From positions 1 through 5,920 of the forward strand of contig CAMDHL010000147.1 in assembly GCA_945898105.1 (NCBI GenBank): a stretch of 5,920 bases of DNA, written 5' to 3'. The notes beneath the pieces are model-generated. The model ran no database searches and was not told the origin of the DNA. It was given only the letters and a program-made list of their open reading frames with translations. Positions 1 through 5,861 of this stretch are shown here, one piece after another (position 1 is the first letter of the stretch; each line of letters starts with the position of its first letter). This DNA comes from Comamonas sp. lk (GTDB lineage: Bacteria > Pseudomonadota > Gammaproteobacteria > Burkholderiales > Burkholderiaceae_C). The position numbers were made by a program, and so were the translations under genes.

Positions 1-6
1 GCCTTC

Positions 7-83
7 GGTGATATAGCTCAGTTGGTTAGAGCGCAGCATTCATAATGCTGATGTCGGTGGTTCAAATCCACCTATCACCACCA
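7..83 (+). tRNA. tRNA-Met (anticodon CAT), elongator type
   Basis: Complete 77-nt cloverleaf. The acceptor stem GGTGATA (7-13) pairs with TATCACC (73-79), followed by discriminator A80 and an encoded CCA (81-83). The anticodon stem CAGCA/TGCTG (34-38/46-50) encloses the loop TTCATAA with anticodon CAT at 41-43. The D arm (AGCTCAGTTGGTTAGAGC) and T arm (GGTGGTTCAAATCCACC) are normal. CAT is shared by elongator Met, initiator Met and lysidine-modified Ile2. The initiator is unlikely: position 1 pairs normally with 72, and the anticodon stem lacks the three G-C pairs. Elongator Met fits best. Ile2 cannot be fully excluded without comparing TilS identity elements. Confidence 0.96.
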
Positions 84-94
84 AATGTGTCGGC

Positions 95-121
95 AAAAGG
101 GGTACTTCGGTGCCCTTTTTT
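95..121 (+). terminator. Intrinsic terminator downstream of tRNA-Met
   Basis: An 11-bp uninterrupted stem (two G-U pairs) has arms AAAAGGGGTAC (95-105) and GTGCCCTTTTT (110-120). It is closed by a C(UUCG)G tetraloop and runs directly into six T residues (116-121). It lies 11 nt after the tRNA CCA end, so it should end the tRNA transcript and insulate the downstream miaB region. Confidence 0.92.
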
Positions 122-344
122 GCTTGTTTCCGTAGCAGCCTCTGGACAAAACCATGAACCGCTGGACCTTTGCGCTAATCACTTGCGCCCGTGATACCGA
201 CACCGGATGGCCATCATCTGTGCGCTTAGCAGCCGAATTCATTTTTCTTACGGTATTCGCGGTTCCGTCCTGCAAACGGGCTTCAAAAAAAGCCCAGTTT
301 CCCCAATAAGGGTAATCCCCGCCCCAGGCCTAGCGGTACTCCAA
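122..344. other. Gene-free stretch upstream of miaB
   Basis: About 220 bases lie between the tRNA terminator and miaB. It should contain the miaB promoter, but I cannot point to a convincing -35/-10 pair. The one visible structure is a 6-bp hairpin, GGGCTT (278-283) with AAGCCC (290-295) and a 6-nt A-rich loop. Only three T residues follow it, so it is a poor terminator. The miaB frame stays open upstream to an ATG at 207, but those 46 codons do not resemble MiaB. Confidence 0.5.
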
Positions 345-1676
345 ATGACAAAAAAAGTATTTATCAAGACCTTTGGTTGCCAAATGAACGAGTACGACTC
401 GGACAAGATGGTCGATGTGCTGCATGCCGCAGATGGCTACGAGAAAACCGCAGTGATGGAAGAGGCGGACCTGATTCTTTTTAATACCTGCTCGGTCCGT
501 GAAAAAGCGCAGGAAAAAGTCTTTTCCGATCTTGGCCGCGCTCGTCAATTGCGTAAAAAAGGGGCTCAGATTGGAGTGGGCGGATGCGTGGCCAGTCAGG
601 AAGGTGCAGCAATTATTTCGCGTGCGCCCTATGTAGATTTGGTATTTGGCCCGCAAACGCTGCATCGGCTGCCCGAGATGCTAAAGCAAAGGCGTGTCCA
701 GGACCGACCGCAGGTTGATATCTCTTTTCCGGAAATCGAAAAATTCGACCATTTGCCGCCTTCAAAAAAAGACGGTGCCTCTGCCTTTGTCAGCGTGATG
801 GAGGGGTGCTCTAAATACTGTAGCTATTGTGTAGTGCCCTACACCCGAGGCGAGGAAATCAATCGGCCATTTGAGGATGTACTAGTGGAGGTGGCAGGTC
901 TGGCCGAGCAGGGCGTAAAGGAAATCACTTTGCTCGGGCAAAACGTCAACGCTTACCGCGCGCCGATGGGCACCAGGGCCGAGGTGGCTGATTTCGCAAG
1001 CCTGCTGGAGTACGTGGCCGAAATACCTGGCATTGAACGTATTCGCTACACCACCAGCCACCCAAACGAATTCACCCCGGCGCTGATTGCGGCATACGCC
1101 CGGATTCCGAAACTTGTAAGCCATTTACATCTGCCGGTGCAACATGGCTCGGACCGCATTTTGATGGCTATGAAACGCGGTTACACCGCTATGGAATACA
1201 AGAGCACGATCCGCAAGTTACGTGCGATCCGCCCCGATTTGGCCCTGAGTAGTGATTTCATCGTTGGATTCCCGGGAGAGACCGATGCCGATTTTGCCAA
1301 ACTGATGCAGCTGATTGAGGAGCTTAAGTTTGACAACAGTTTCAGCTTCATTTTCAGTCCAAGACCGGGCACTCCCGCTGCCAATTTGGCCGACGACACG
1401 CCCCACGCCGTGAAGCTGGAGCGACTGCAGCAGGTGCAAGCGGCGATCAATGCCAGTATTGCGCGCATCAGCAAAAGCCTTCTAGGAAGTACGCAGCGCA
1501 TTTTGGTCGAAGGGCCTTCCAAGCGGGATGACAGTGAACTGATGGGACGCACCGAGTGCAACCGCGTCGTCAATTTCGCTGGCCCTGAACGATTGGTGGG
1601 CCAGTTGACCGATGTCCGTATTACTGAGACGCGCACTTATTCACTGCGCGGTGAAGTTCTGACAATGGAAGGATAG
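345..1676 (+). CDS. miaB: tRNA-2-methylthio-N6-dimethylallyladenosine synthase MiaB
   Basis: MiaB is a cytoplasmic radical-SAM methylthiotransferase that adds a methylthio group to i6A37 of tRNAs reading UNN codons. The 443-residue product has all three parts of the family. The N-terminal UPF0004 domain carries the three cluster-binding cysteines C12 (GCQMN), C49 (FNTCSVRE) and C81 (GGCVAS). The radical-SAM core has the CxxxCxxC cluster at C155, C159 and C162 ([10 protein letters not shown]), with [12 protein letters not shown] near 302-313. A C-terminal TRAM domain spans roughly 376-440. Length is close to, slightly below, E. coli MiaB. The ATG at 345 is chosen because [14 protein letters not shown] is the usual family N-terminus. 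No clear Shine-Dalgarno precedes it, and an in-frame ATG at 207 would add 46 residues without family similarity. The adjacent tRNA gene is a thematic neighbour only. The lipocalin gene follows after 4 bases. Confidence 0.97.
   Translation: MTKKVFIKTFGCQMNEYDSDKMVDVLHAADGYEKTAVMEEADLILFNTCSVREKAQEKVFSDLGRARQLRKKGAQIGVGGCVASQEGAAIISRAPYVDLVFGPQTLHRLPEMLKQRRVQDRPQVDISFPEIEKFDHLPPSKKDGASAFVSVMEGCSKYCSYCVVPYTRGEEINRPFEDVLVEVAGLAEQGVKEITLLGQNVNAYRAPMGTRAEVADFASLLEYVAEIPGIERIRYTTSHPNEFTPALIAAYARIPKLVSHLHLPVQHGSDRILMAMKRGYTAMEYKSTIRKLRAIRPDLALSSDFIVGFPGETDADFAKLMQLIEELKFDNSFSFIFSPRPGTPAANLADDTPHAVKLERLQQVQAAINASIARISKSLLGSTQRILVEGPSKRDDSELMGRTECNRVVNFAGPERLVGQLTDVRITETRTYSLRGEVLTMEG
1669..1673 (+). 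promoter_or_regulatory. Ribosome binding site of the lipocalin gene inside the miaB 3' end
   Basis: AAGGA ends 7 nt before the ATG at 1681 and lies within the last codons of miaB (Glu-Gly before TAG at 1674-1676). This fixes the lipocalin start and suggests that translation of the two genes is coupled. Confidence 0.7.
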
Positions 1677-1680
1677 GGCG

Positions 1681-2226
1681 ATGGTGAGTACAACATTTAA
1701 GTACTTTTTTGCCTTGATTTTTATTGCCTGTACGGGATTAGCGCCCGCCGCGCAGCCTTTGCCGACGGTACCGGCGGTTGATTTGCCACGCTATTTGGGA
1801 ACCTGGTTCGAAATCGCCAAGTTTCCAAACTGGTTTCAACGTAAATGTGTCGCTAACACCCGCGCCGAATACAGCTTGCGCAGCGATGGCTCGCTTCAGG
1901 TGACCAACCGCTGCAAGATGGCCTCCGGAAAGGTTGATGAAGCCATAGGTACCGCGCGCCAGATTGGCAGTGCGAGCTCACCCAAACTTCAGGTGCGCTT
2001 TGCGCCCGATTGGTTGTCCCTGATTCCTGCGGTTTGGGGCGATTACTGGGTCATCGCCTTGGATGAGAACTACCAGTGGGTCGCAGTTAGCGAGCCTGGG
2101 CGCGATTATTTGTGGGTTTTGTCGCGAACTCCGCGCATGGAGCCCCAGACCTATGCCGATTTGATGCTGCGCTTAAGCGGCCTGGGGTTAGACGTGCAAA
2201 AGCTGGAACTGACAGCCCAAGATTGA
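1681..2226 (+). CDS. Exported Blc-type bacterial lipocalin
   Basis: The 181-residue protein belongs to the bacterial lipocalin (Blc/apolipoprotein-D-like) family, small beta-barrels that bind hydrophobic ligands such as lysophospholipids in the cell envelope. The lipocalin signature is LPRYLGTWFEIAKFPNWFQ near 35-53. The strand regions RAEYSL, WGDYWVIALD and YQWVAVSEPGRDYLWVLSRTP (about 61-151) match the Blc pattern. The N-terminus (1-25) is a signal sequence with hydrophobic core FFALIFIA. Cleavage could be by signal peptidase I after APA (23) or APAA (24). The sequence IAC with C17 resembles an imperfect lipobox, so a lipoprotein is possible, as in E. coli Blc. C56 and C78 could form a disulphide in the periplasm. 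The gene sits 4 bases after miaB with its own good RBS, so it is probably co-transcribed. Ligand and role are not shown by the sequence. Confidence 0.92.
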   Translation: MVSTTFKYFFALIFIACTGLAPAAQPLPTVPAVDLPRYLGTWFEIAKFPNWFQRKCVANTRAEYSLRSDGSLQVTNRCKMASGKVDEAIGTARQIGSASSPKLQVRFAPDWLSLIPAVWGDYWVIALDENYQWVAVSEPGRDYLWVLSRTPRMEPQTYADLMLRLSGLGLDVQKLELTAQD

Positions 2227-2362
2227 CTACCCGCGCGCGCGTTGCCGGAGAGGCGGTAAGCGGTAGATGCCTGTTGTGAATGGCCGCTGTTTTGGCGGAC
2301 AACCTATCGGGTCGGTAAAAACCTAAATCACCTGCTGTGAAGCTTTACCACCTTGGGGGACA
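2227..2362. other. Convergent intergenic gap between lipocalin and ffh, with inverted repeats
   Basis: This 136-base gap separates two genes that point at each other, so it should hold transcription ends for both. The clearest structure is GGTAAA (2314-2319) with TTTACC (2344-2349), enclosing a small TCAC/GTGA hairpin (2328-2331/2337-2340). A second possible stem pairs GTTGT with ACAAC around CCGC/GCGG between about 2273 and 2303, with a bulge. Neither is followed by a strong T-tract on either strand, so any terminator assignment is weak. Confidence 0.35.
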
Positions 2363-3727
2363 CTAAAAAGGCATTTTGGGCATGCCTTTCATGGAGCCCA
2401 TGCGCTTCATCATTTTCATCATCCCGCCACCGCTCATTTTTTTCATCATGTCCTGCATTTGCTCGAATTCCTTGAGCATTCGGTTGACTTCTTGCACCTG
2501 TACACCTGCTCCTGCGGCGATCCGGCGCTTGCGCGTGGCTTTGATTAGGTCCGGCTTACGGCGCTCCAGGGGCGTCATGCTATGGATGATGCCCTCCTTG
2601 CGCCGAATGTCTTTTTCCGCTTTGTCCATATCTAACTGACCGGCTTTGGCCGCCATGGCCGCCGGCAGTTTGTCCATCAGACTGGACAGGCCACCCATTT
2701 GTTTCATCTGCTGGATTTGGCTAAGGAAGTCATTGAGATCAAAGCTGGCGCCGCTTTTTACTTTGGCAGCCAGCTTTTGCGCGGCCTCGACATTTACGCC
2801 GGCAGTAACCTGCTCGACTAGCGCGACGATGTCGCCCATGCCCAAAATGCGACCGGCGTGACGGTCAGCGTCAAAAACTTCCAGACCGTCAATTTTTTCG
2901 CTGGTACCGGAAAATTTGATGGGTGCACCAGTCACTTGTCGCACCGAGAGGGCCGCACCGCCACGCGAATCGCCATCGGTTTTTGTCAGGATGATGCCGG
3001 TCAGCGGTAAAGCCTCTTTGAAAGCTTTGGCGGTGTTGATCGCATCCTGACCCTGCATGGCATCGACGACGAACAGCGTCTCCACCGGTTTGAGGGCGGC
3101 GTGCAGTTCTTTGATTTCCTGCATCAGTGCCTCGTCAATAGCCAGGCGACCCGCGGTATCGACTAGCAGCACGTCAAAGAAATGCCGCTTGGCATAGTCC
3201 AGCGCCGCCAATGCGATGGCGACGGGTTTTTGATCTGAGCTACTTGGGAAAAATTCGGCGCCTGCTTGCGCAGTCACGGTTTTGAGCTGTTCAATGGCAG
3301 CCGGGCGATAGACGTCGCCGGAGACGGTGAGCACTTTCTTCTTGCGCTTTTCGATCAGGTGCTTAGCCAGCTTGGCGGTAGTGGTGGTTTTACCAGCGCC
3401 TTGAAGGCCGGCCATCAAAATCACGGCTGGTGGCTGCACTGCCAGATTGATATCGCTGACGCCCTGACCCATTGTCGCGGCCAGTTCCTGGTTGACAATG
3501 CTGACCAGAACCTGGCCGGGCTGCAGGGATCCCAGCACTTCACGGCCGAGTGCTTTTTCTTTGACCCGGGCGATGAAGTCGCGCACCACCGGCAGCGCGA
3601 CATCGGCCTCCAGCAAGGCCATGCGCACTTCGCGCAACATTTCGCTGACATTGTCTTCCGTGATGCGGGACTGTCCCCGCAAAGTTTTTACCAGGCGGGA
3701 CAGTTTGTCTGTGAGTGCGGAGGCCAT
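2363..3727 (-). CDS. ffh: Signal recognition particle protein Ffh (SRP54 homologue)
   Basis: Ffh binds 4.5S RNA and the signal sequences of nascent inner-membrane proteins, and with the receptor FtsY docks ribosomes at the Sec translocon. The 454-residue product is full length. The N-terminal four-helix N domain is about 1-90. The GTPase G domain is about 98-295, with P-loop GLQGAGKTTTT (107-117), DTAGR (190-194) and the guanine-specificity motif TKTDGD (248-253). It is followed by GMGDIVALVEQ (296-306), which leads to the M domain. The M domain has the RNA-binding segment SMTPLERRKPDLI through RKRRIAAGAGVQVQEVNRML (about 383-418). The tail is very methionine-rich, with 13 Met in the last 38 residues, part of the flexible signal-binding surface. 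A GGA lies 5 nt upstream of the ATG. The gene is divergent from the ypjD-like gene, an arrangement also known in gammaproteobacteria. Confidence 0.98.
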   Translation of the reverse strand: MASALTDKLSRLVKTLRGQSRITEDNVSEMLREVRMALLEADVALPVVRDFIARVKEKALGREVLGSLQPGQVLVSIVNQELAATMGQGVSDINLAVQPPAVILMAGLQGAGKTTTTAKLAKHLIEKRKKKVLTVSGDVYRPAAIEQLKTVTAQAGAEFFPSSSDQKPVAIALAALDYAKRHFFDVLLVDTAGRLAIDEALMQEIKELHAALKPVETLFVVDAMQGQDAINTAKAFKEALPLTGIILTKTDGDSRGGAALSVRQVTGAPIKFSGTSEKIDGLEVFDADRHAGRILGMGDIVALVEQVTAGVNVEAAQKLAAKVKSGASFDLNDFLSQIQQMKQMGGLSSLMDKLPAAMAAKAGQLDMDKAEKDIRRKEGIIHSMTPLERRKPDLIKATRKRRIAAGAGVQVQEVNRMLKEFEQMQDMMKKMSGGGMMKMMKRMGSMKGMPKMPF

Positions 3728-3808
3728 AGAGTTCCAGGGTGGGATAGTGGCAGGGCGGGCAGTCGCTGCGGTGTCGCCGGCATGGGGACAAAAGGCTAAA
3801 CTGTCACA
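3728..3808. promoter_or_regulatory. Divergent ffh / ypjD-like intergenic region
   Basis: Both genes must start from this 81-base gap or from within the neighbour's coding sequence. I cannot assign a convincing sigma-70 promoter in either direction. TAAACT (3796-3801) is a 4/6 match to a -10 on the + strand, but it has no good -35 and would leave almost no leader. The 8-mer AAACTGTC (3798-3805) has its inverted copy GACAGTTT (3699-3706) just inside ffh. Confidence 0.35.
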
Positions 3809-4612
3809 ATGATTTTAGACAGCGCATTGTCCCCGTCCCTGGCCTTGAGCATTTTGGCGGTTCTGGCCTATCTTTGGCCGGCTGTGCGCGCGCGCAGCCA
3901 GGGGGCGCTAGCTGCCCGCGTTTGGGTTGCCATTGCTTGGTTGGCACACGCTGCGACGCTTGTTATGGCTTTTGCTGATACGCCAACACGCTTTGGCTTT
4001 GCGCCCGCTTTGTCGGTAACGGCCTGGTTGATTGCCACGAGCTATGCGGTCGAGAGCAAGGTGTTCCCGCAGTTGCCCGCGCGCTGGGCCTTGAGCGCCT
4101 TGGGAGCCTTATCTGTGGTCCTGGCCTTGCTATTCCCGGGTAAGGTTTTGCCCCTGACAGCCTCGGCTTGGCTACCGCTGCATATGGCAGTGGCTATTTC
4201 CTGTTACGGCCTCTTCGGTGCGGCGGCGGTCCATGCTTGGTTTATGACCAGGGCGGAAGCGCGTATGCGTATGGGCGTGGAAACCCAAAGTGGCCTGCCT
4301 TTGCTCACCTTGGAGCGGCTCACATACCGTTTTGTTGCCGCCGGTTTTGTTTTGTTGTCGGCCACTTTGGTGGTGGGTTATATGTTTGGTGACTTGGTTT
4401 ACGGGCATGGTCATGCCTGGCGCTGGGACCATAAAACTGTGCTTTCTCTGTTGTCATGGCTGACCTTTGCGGTGCTGCTGATAGGGCGCTCACGCTTTGG
4501 CTGGCGTGGCAAACGCGCGGTGTATCTTTTGTATGCAGGTACTGGCTTCTTGTTCCTGGCCTATGTGGGTTCGCGCTTTGTTCTGGAAGTGATTTTGGGC
4601 CGGACAGCATGA
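3809..4612 (+). CDS. ypjD: YpjD/CcsA-family cytochrome c assembly-like inner membrane protein
   Basis: This 267-residue integral membrane protein shows about eight hydrophobic segments, near 8-24, 36-55, 67-80, 93-110, 122-146, 173-194, 209-226 and 235-258. It belongs to the cytochrome c assembly (CcsA/CcmC-like) superfamily, which handles haem at the periplasmic face. The tryptophan-rich stretch GHAWRWDHKTVLSLLSWL (about 201-218) is a reduced form of the family's WWD/WxWDPKE region. Histidines in or near membrane segments (H47, H125, H142, H208) could be haem ligands. The position next to divergent ffh matches the E. coli ypjD locus, which supports the YpjD branch rather than a dedicated CcsA of System II. 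Function of that branch is not well defined. The ATG at 3809 has only a distant AAAGG (about 14 nt upstream). The gene overlaps the next one by ATGA. Confidence 0.88.
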   Translation: MILDSALSPSLALSILAVLAYLWPAVRARSQGALAARVWVAIAWLAHAATLVMAFADTPTRFGFAPALSVTAWLIATSYAVESKVFPQLPARWALSALGALSVVLALLFPGKVLPLTASAWLPLHMAVAISCYGLFGAAAVHAWFMTRAEARMRMGVETQSGLPLLTLERLTYRFVAAGFVLLSATLVVGYMFGDLVYGHGHAWRWDHKTVLSLLSWLTFAVLLIGRSRFGWRGKRAVYLLYAGTGFLFLAYVGSRFVLEVILGRTA

Positions 4613-4830
4613 AGTACTTGCTGCTGCTATTGGTCGCTCTGCTGATTGCATGGCAGTGGCGCACCCACCGCGCTGCTAAAGACCGCGAACCCAAAGCCGG
4701 TTCGCCCCAGAGCCCGATCGAAATGCTGGCCTGTACTCATTGCGGAACGCATGTGGCGGCCCTCGAGGCCACCCAAGGGGAGTCCGGCGTGTATTGCAGT
4801 GCAGCACACAAGCGACTTCATGAGGCCTGA
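4609..4830 (+). CDS. Small membrane-anchored PP0621-type protein with a Cys/His zinc-ribbon-like motif
   Basis: The 73-residue product begins with a short Lys-led hydrophobic segment (about 3-16, LLLLLVALLIAW), followed by a basic, polar linker (17-37). The C-terminal domain has C42-x2-C45 (CTHCG) and C63-x3-H67 (CSAAH), a spacing suited to binding one zinc ion. This matches the small PP0621-family proteins I know from beta- and gammaproteobacteria; their function is unknown. The start codon overlaps the stop of the ypjD-like gene (ATGA, 4609-4612), which implies translational coupling. The frame stays open upstream to an ATG at 4456, but that part is the out-of-frame shadow of the membrane protein gene, and the 4609 start gives the expected N-terminus. 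A role beside YpjD, for example in envelope metalloprotein assembly, would be speculation. Confidence 0.85.
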   Translation: MKYLLLLLVALLIAWQWRTHRAAKDREPKAGSPQSPIEMLACTHCGTHVAALEATQGESGVYCSAAHKRLHEA

Positions 4831-4867
4831 GCGCGGCACTGGCTAGCGTTCCTATTAATCGAAGACC

Positions 4868-5461
4868 ATGCCCGCGAACCAAACCTTAGCCATGGACGGG
4901 TCGCCCTGGGCTAACGGTTGGTATGCAGGGGCGCGGCATTGCGCCTCACCGAACTTCGGAGCCAGGCCTGCGGACGCGGTGCTGGATTTGGTGCTGCTGC
5001 ATTCCATCAGTCTGCCGCCCGGCGTTTACGGGGGTGACGCGGTACAACGCTTGTTTACCAATAGGCTGGACTGGGATGCCCATCCTTATTTCCAGACCAT
5101 CCGCGGCTTGGAGGTGTCAGCCCATTTTTTTATCCGGCGTGATGGCGTTTTGTGGCAGTTTGTCAGCTGTGATGATAGGGCTTGGCATGCCGGGACATCT
5201 TTTTACCGAGAGCGCCACAACTGCAATGACTTCGCTATCGGCGTCGAGCTCGAGGGCTTGGAGGGCCAGACTTTCGAGCCAGCACAGTACGCGAGCCTGC
5301 GTACCTTACTAATGGCCTTGGCTGAACAATATCCTATTGGGCACCTAGCCGGTCATAGCGATGTGGCGCCTGGCCGGAAAATAGACCCGGGGCCTGGTTT
5401 TGAATGGCACCGCTTATCGGATCTGGCATTGCAACTACGTTTAGATGTGCCCACCCGTTAA
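4868..5461 (+). CDS. ampD: 1,6-anhydro-N-acetylmuramyl-L-alanine amidase AmpD
   Basis: AmpD is the cytoplasmic zinc amidase that removes the peptide from anhydro-muropeptides during cell-wall recycling. It thereby limits the inducer of AmpR-controlled beta-lactamase where that system exists. The 197-residue product is a complete amidase_2 domain. By alignment with E. coli AmpD the zinc ligands are H45 (LLHSISLPPG), H163 (AGHSDVAPGR) and D173 (RKIDPGPGF), with catalytic E127 (GVELEG) and K171. VSAHFFIRRDG (83-93) and RAWHAGTS (104-111) are also typical. No N-terminal signal is seen, as expected for AmpD rather than periplasmic AmiD. The start at 4868 has only GAAGA immediately upstream; ATG 4892 is an alternative that would keep the whole domain. 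The gene follows the PP0621-type gene by 37 bases in the same orientation, so it is probably in the same operon. Confidence 0.97.
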   Translation: MPANQTLAMDGSPWANGWYAGARHCASPNFGARPADAVLDLVLLHSISLPPGVYGGDAVQRLFTNRLDWDAHPYFQTIRGLEVSAHFFIRRDGVLWQFVSCDDRAWHAGTSFYRERHNCNDFAIGVELEGLEGQTFEPAQYASLRTLLMALAEQYPIGHLAGHSDVAPGRKIDPGPGFEWHRLSDLALQLRLDVPTR

Positions 5462-5659
5462 ATTTTTTTTGGTCCTTGGTTTTTTTGCAACAAGCACCAA
5501 AAAGGGGCAAACGGTTTAGGGCTGTATTCGCAAAGTCAAAGTTATTGGTGCTCTAAGTACGCCAATTGCACTAAAAGCCCTGCGCTGACAGCGTTTAAGC
5601 GCTGAAAGTATCTGAATATAAGGCTTGGAAGGCCATGCGAGCATTTGCCAAAAAAATGT
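5462..5659. other. Gene-free stretch downstream of ampD, rich in inverted repeats
   Basis: No credible coding frame is present. TTTTTGGT (5466-5473) can pair with ACCAAAAA (5496-5503) just after the ampD stop, but no T-tract follows on the + strand. AGGGCT (5518-5523) pairs with AGCCCT (5576-5581) and encloses ATTGG/CCAAT (5544-5548/5562-5566). CAGCG/CGCTG (5589-5593/5600-5604) forms a further small stem. TATAAG (5617-5622) is a fair -10 match but lacks a good -35. The stretch could be the ampD 3' untranslated region or a small RNA ending at the terminator at 5660-5687. Confidence 0.4.
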
Positions 5660-5687
5660 ACCAGCGCCTACGGTGCGCTAGTTTTTT
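5660..5687 (+). terminator. Intrinsic terminator between ampD and nrdA
   Basis: AGCGC (5663-5667) pairs with GCGCT (5675-5679) around a 7-nt loop. The stem can be extended past one C-A mismatch by AC/GT (5660-5661/5681-5682), and six T residues follow (5682-5687). A run of seven A (5650-5656) lies upstream, so it may also act on the opposite strand. It would close the ypjD-like/PP0621/ampD transcript, or a small RNA, before the nrdA promoter. Confidence 0.65.
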
Positions 5688-5722
5688 ACTCAGGCGCTCG
5701 ATTTATCGAAATCAGAGCCGGT

Positions 5723-5738
5723 ACACTACCGGTAGTGG
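5723..5738 (+). promoter_or_regulatory. NrdR box 1 (upstream operator)
   Basis: ACACTACCGGTAGTGG contains a perfect 14-bp palindrome (5724-5737). It matches the NrdR consensus ACACWATATATWGTGT at 11 of 16 positions. The conserved outer arms are kept, but the centre is CCGG instead of ATAT. Its start is exactly 32 bp before box 2, about three helical turns, which is the known spacing for paired NrdR sites. Confidence 0.75.
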
Positions 5739-5739
5739 C

Positions 5740-5768
5740 TTGCCAGCCGTGCACACACCATATATAGT
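5740..5768 (+). promoter_or_regulatory. Sigma-70 promoter for the putative nrdA transcript
   Basis: The -35 TTGCCA (5740-5745) matches TTGACA at 5 of 6 positions. After a 17-bp spacer, the -10 TATAGT (5763-5768) matches TATAAT at 5 of 6. The -10 lies inside NrdR box 2 and the -35 directly follows box 1, so bound NrdR would cover the polymerase site. The predicted start near 5775 gives a leader of roughly 87 nt before the ATG at 5862. Confidence 0.75.
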
Positions 5769-5770
5769 GT
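5755..5770 (+). promoter_or_regulatory. NrdR box 2 (promoter-proximal operator)
   Basis: ACACCATATATAGTGT matches the NrdR consensus ACACWATATATWGTGT at 15 of 16 positions and is palindromic except for one base pair. It contains the -10 element. NrdR is the zinc-finger/ATP-cone repressor of ribonucleotide reductase genes, so the pair of boxes predicts an nrd operon immediately downstream. Confidence 0.9.
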
Positions 5771-5861
5771 GGCCTAGCAGGGCGCTATGCCCGCTATGTA
5801 TCTCACCGAGCCTCATCCAGCCGGACTTCGTTGACCTCTATTCGGATAAAAAAAGCAAATC

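Noticed and set aside
278..295. Hairpin GGGCTT/AAGCCC upstream of miaB as a terminator or riboswitch
   Set aside because: Only three T residues follow the 6-bp stem and no larger conserved leader structure is visible.
207..344. In-frame 46-codon N-terminal extension of miaB from ATG 207
   Set aside because: The extra residues have no MiaB character and no RBS, and the family N-terminus begins at the ATG at 345.
2087..2302. 71-residue minus-strand frame over the lipocalin 3' end and the gap
   Set aside because: It is antisense to lipocalin coding sequence, with no domain and no plausible start signal.
3266..3799. 177-residue open frame on the + strand opposite ffh
   Set aside because: It is an antisense shadow of the well-conserved ffh coding sequence, with no RBS or recognisable domain.
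4456..4608. Upstream extension of the 73-residue PP0621-type protein to ATG 4456
   Set aside because: This part is out of frame within the ypjD-like gene; the start at 4609 gives a normal Lys-led membrane anchor.
5583..5605. Short direct repeat GCGCTGA (5583 and 5599 region) as a regulatory repeat or CRISPR-like unit
   Set aside because: There are only two copies of a 7-mer; they also form a small hairpin and fit no known element.
5693..5715. TCGAT/ATCGA palindrome and TTTATC near it as a DnaA box upstream of nrdA
   Set aside because: It does not match the TTATNCACA consensus well enough.
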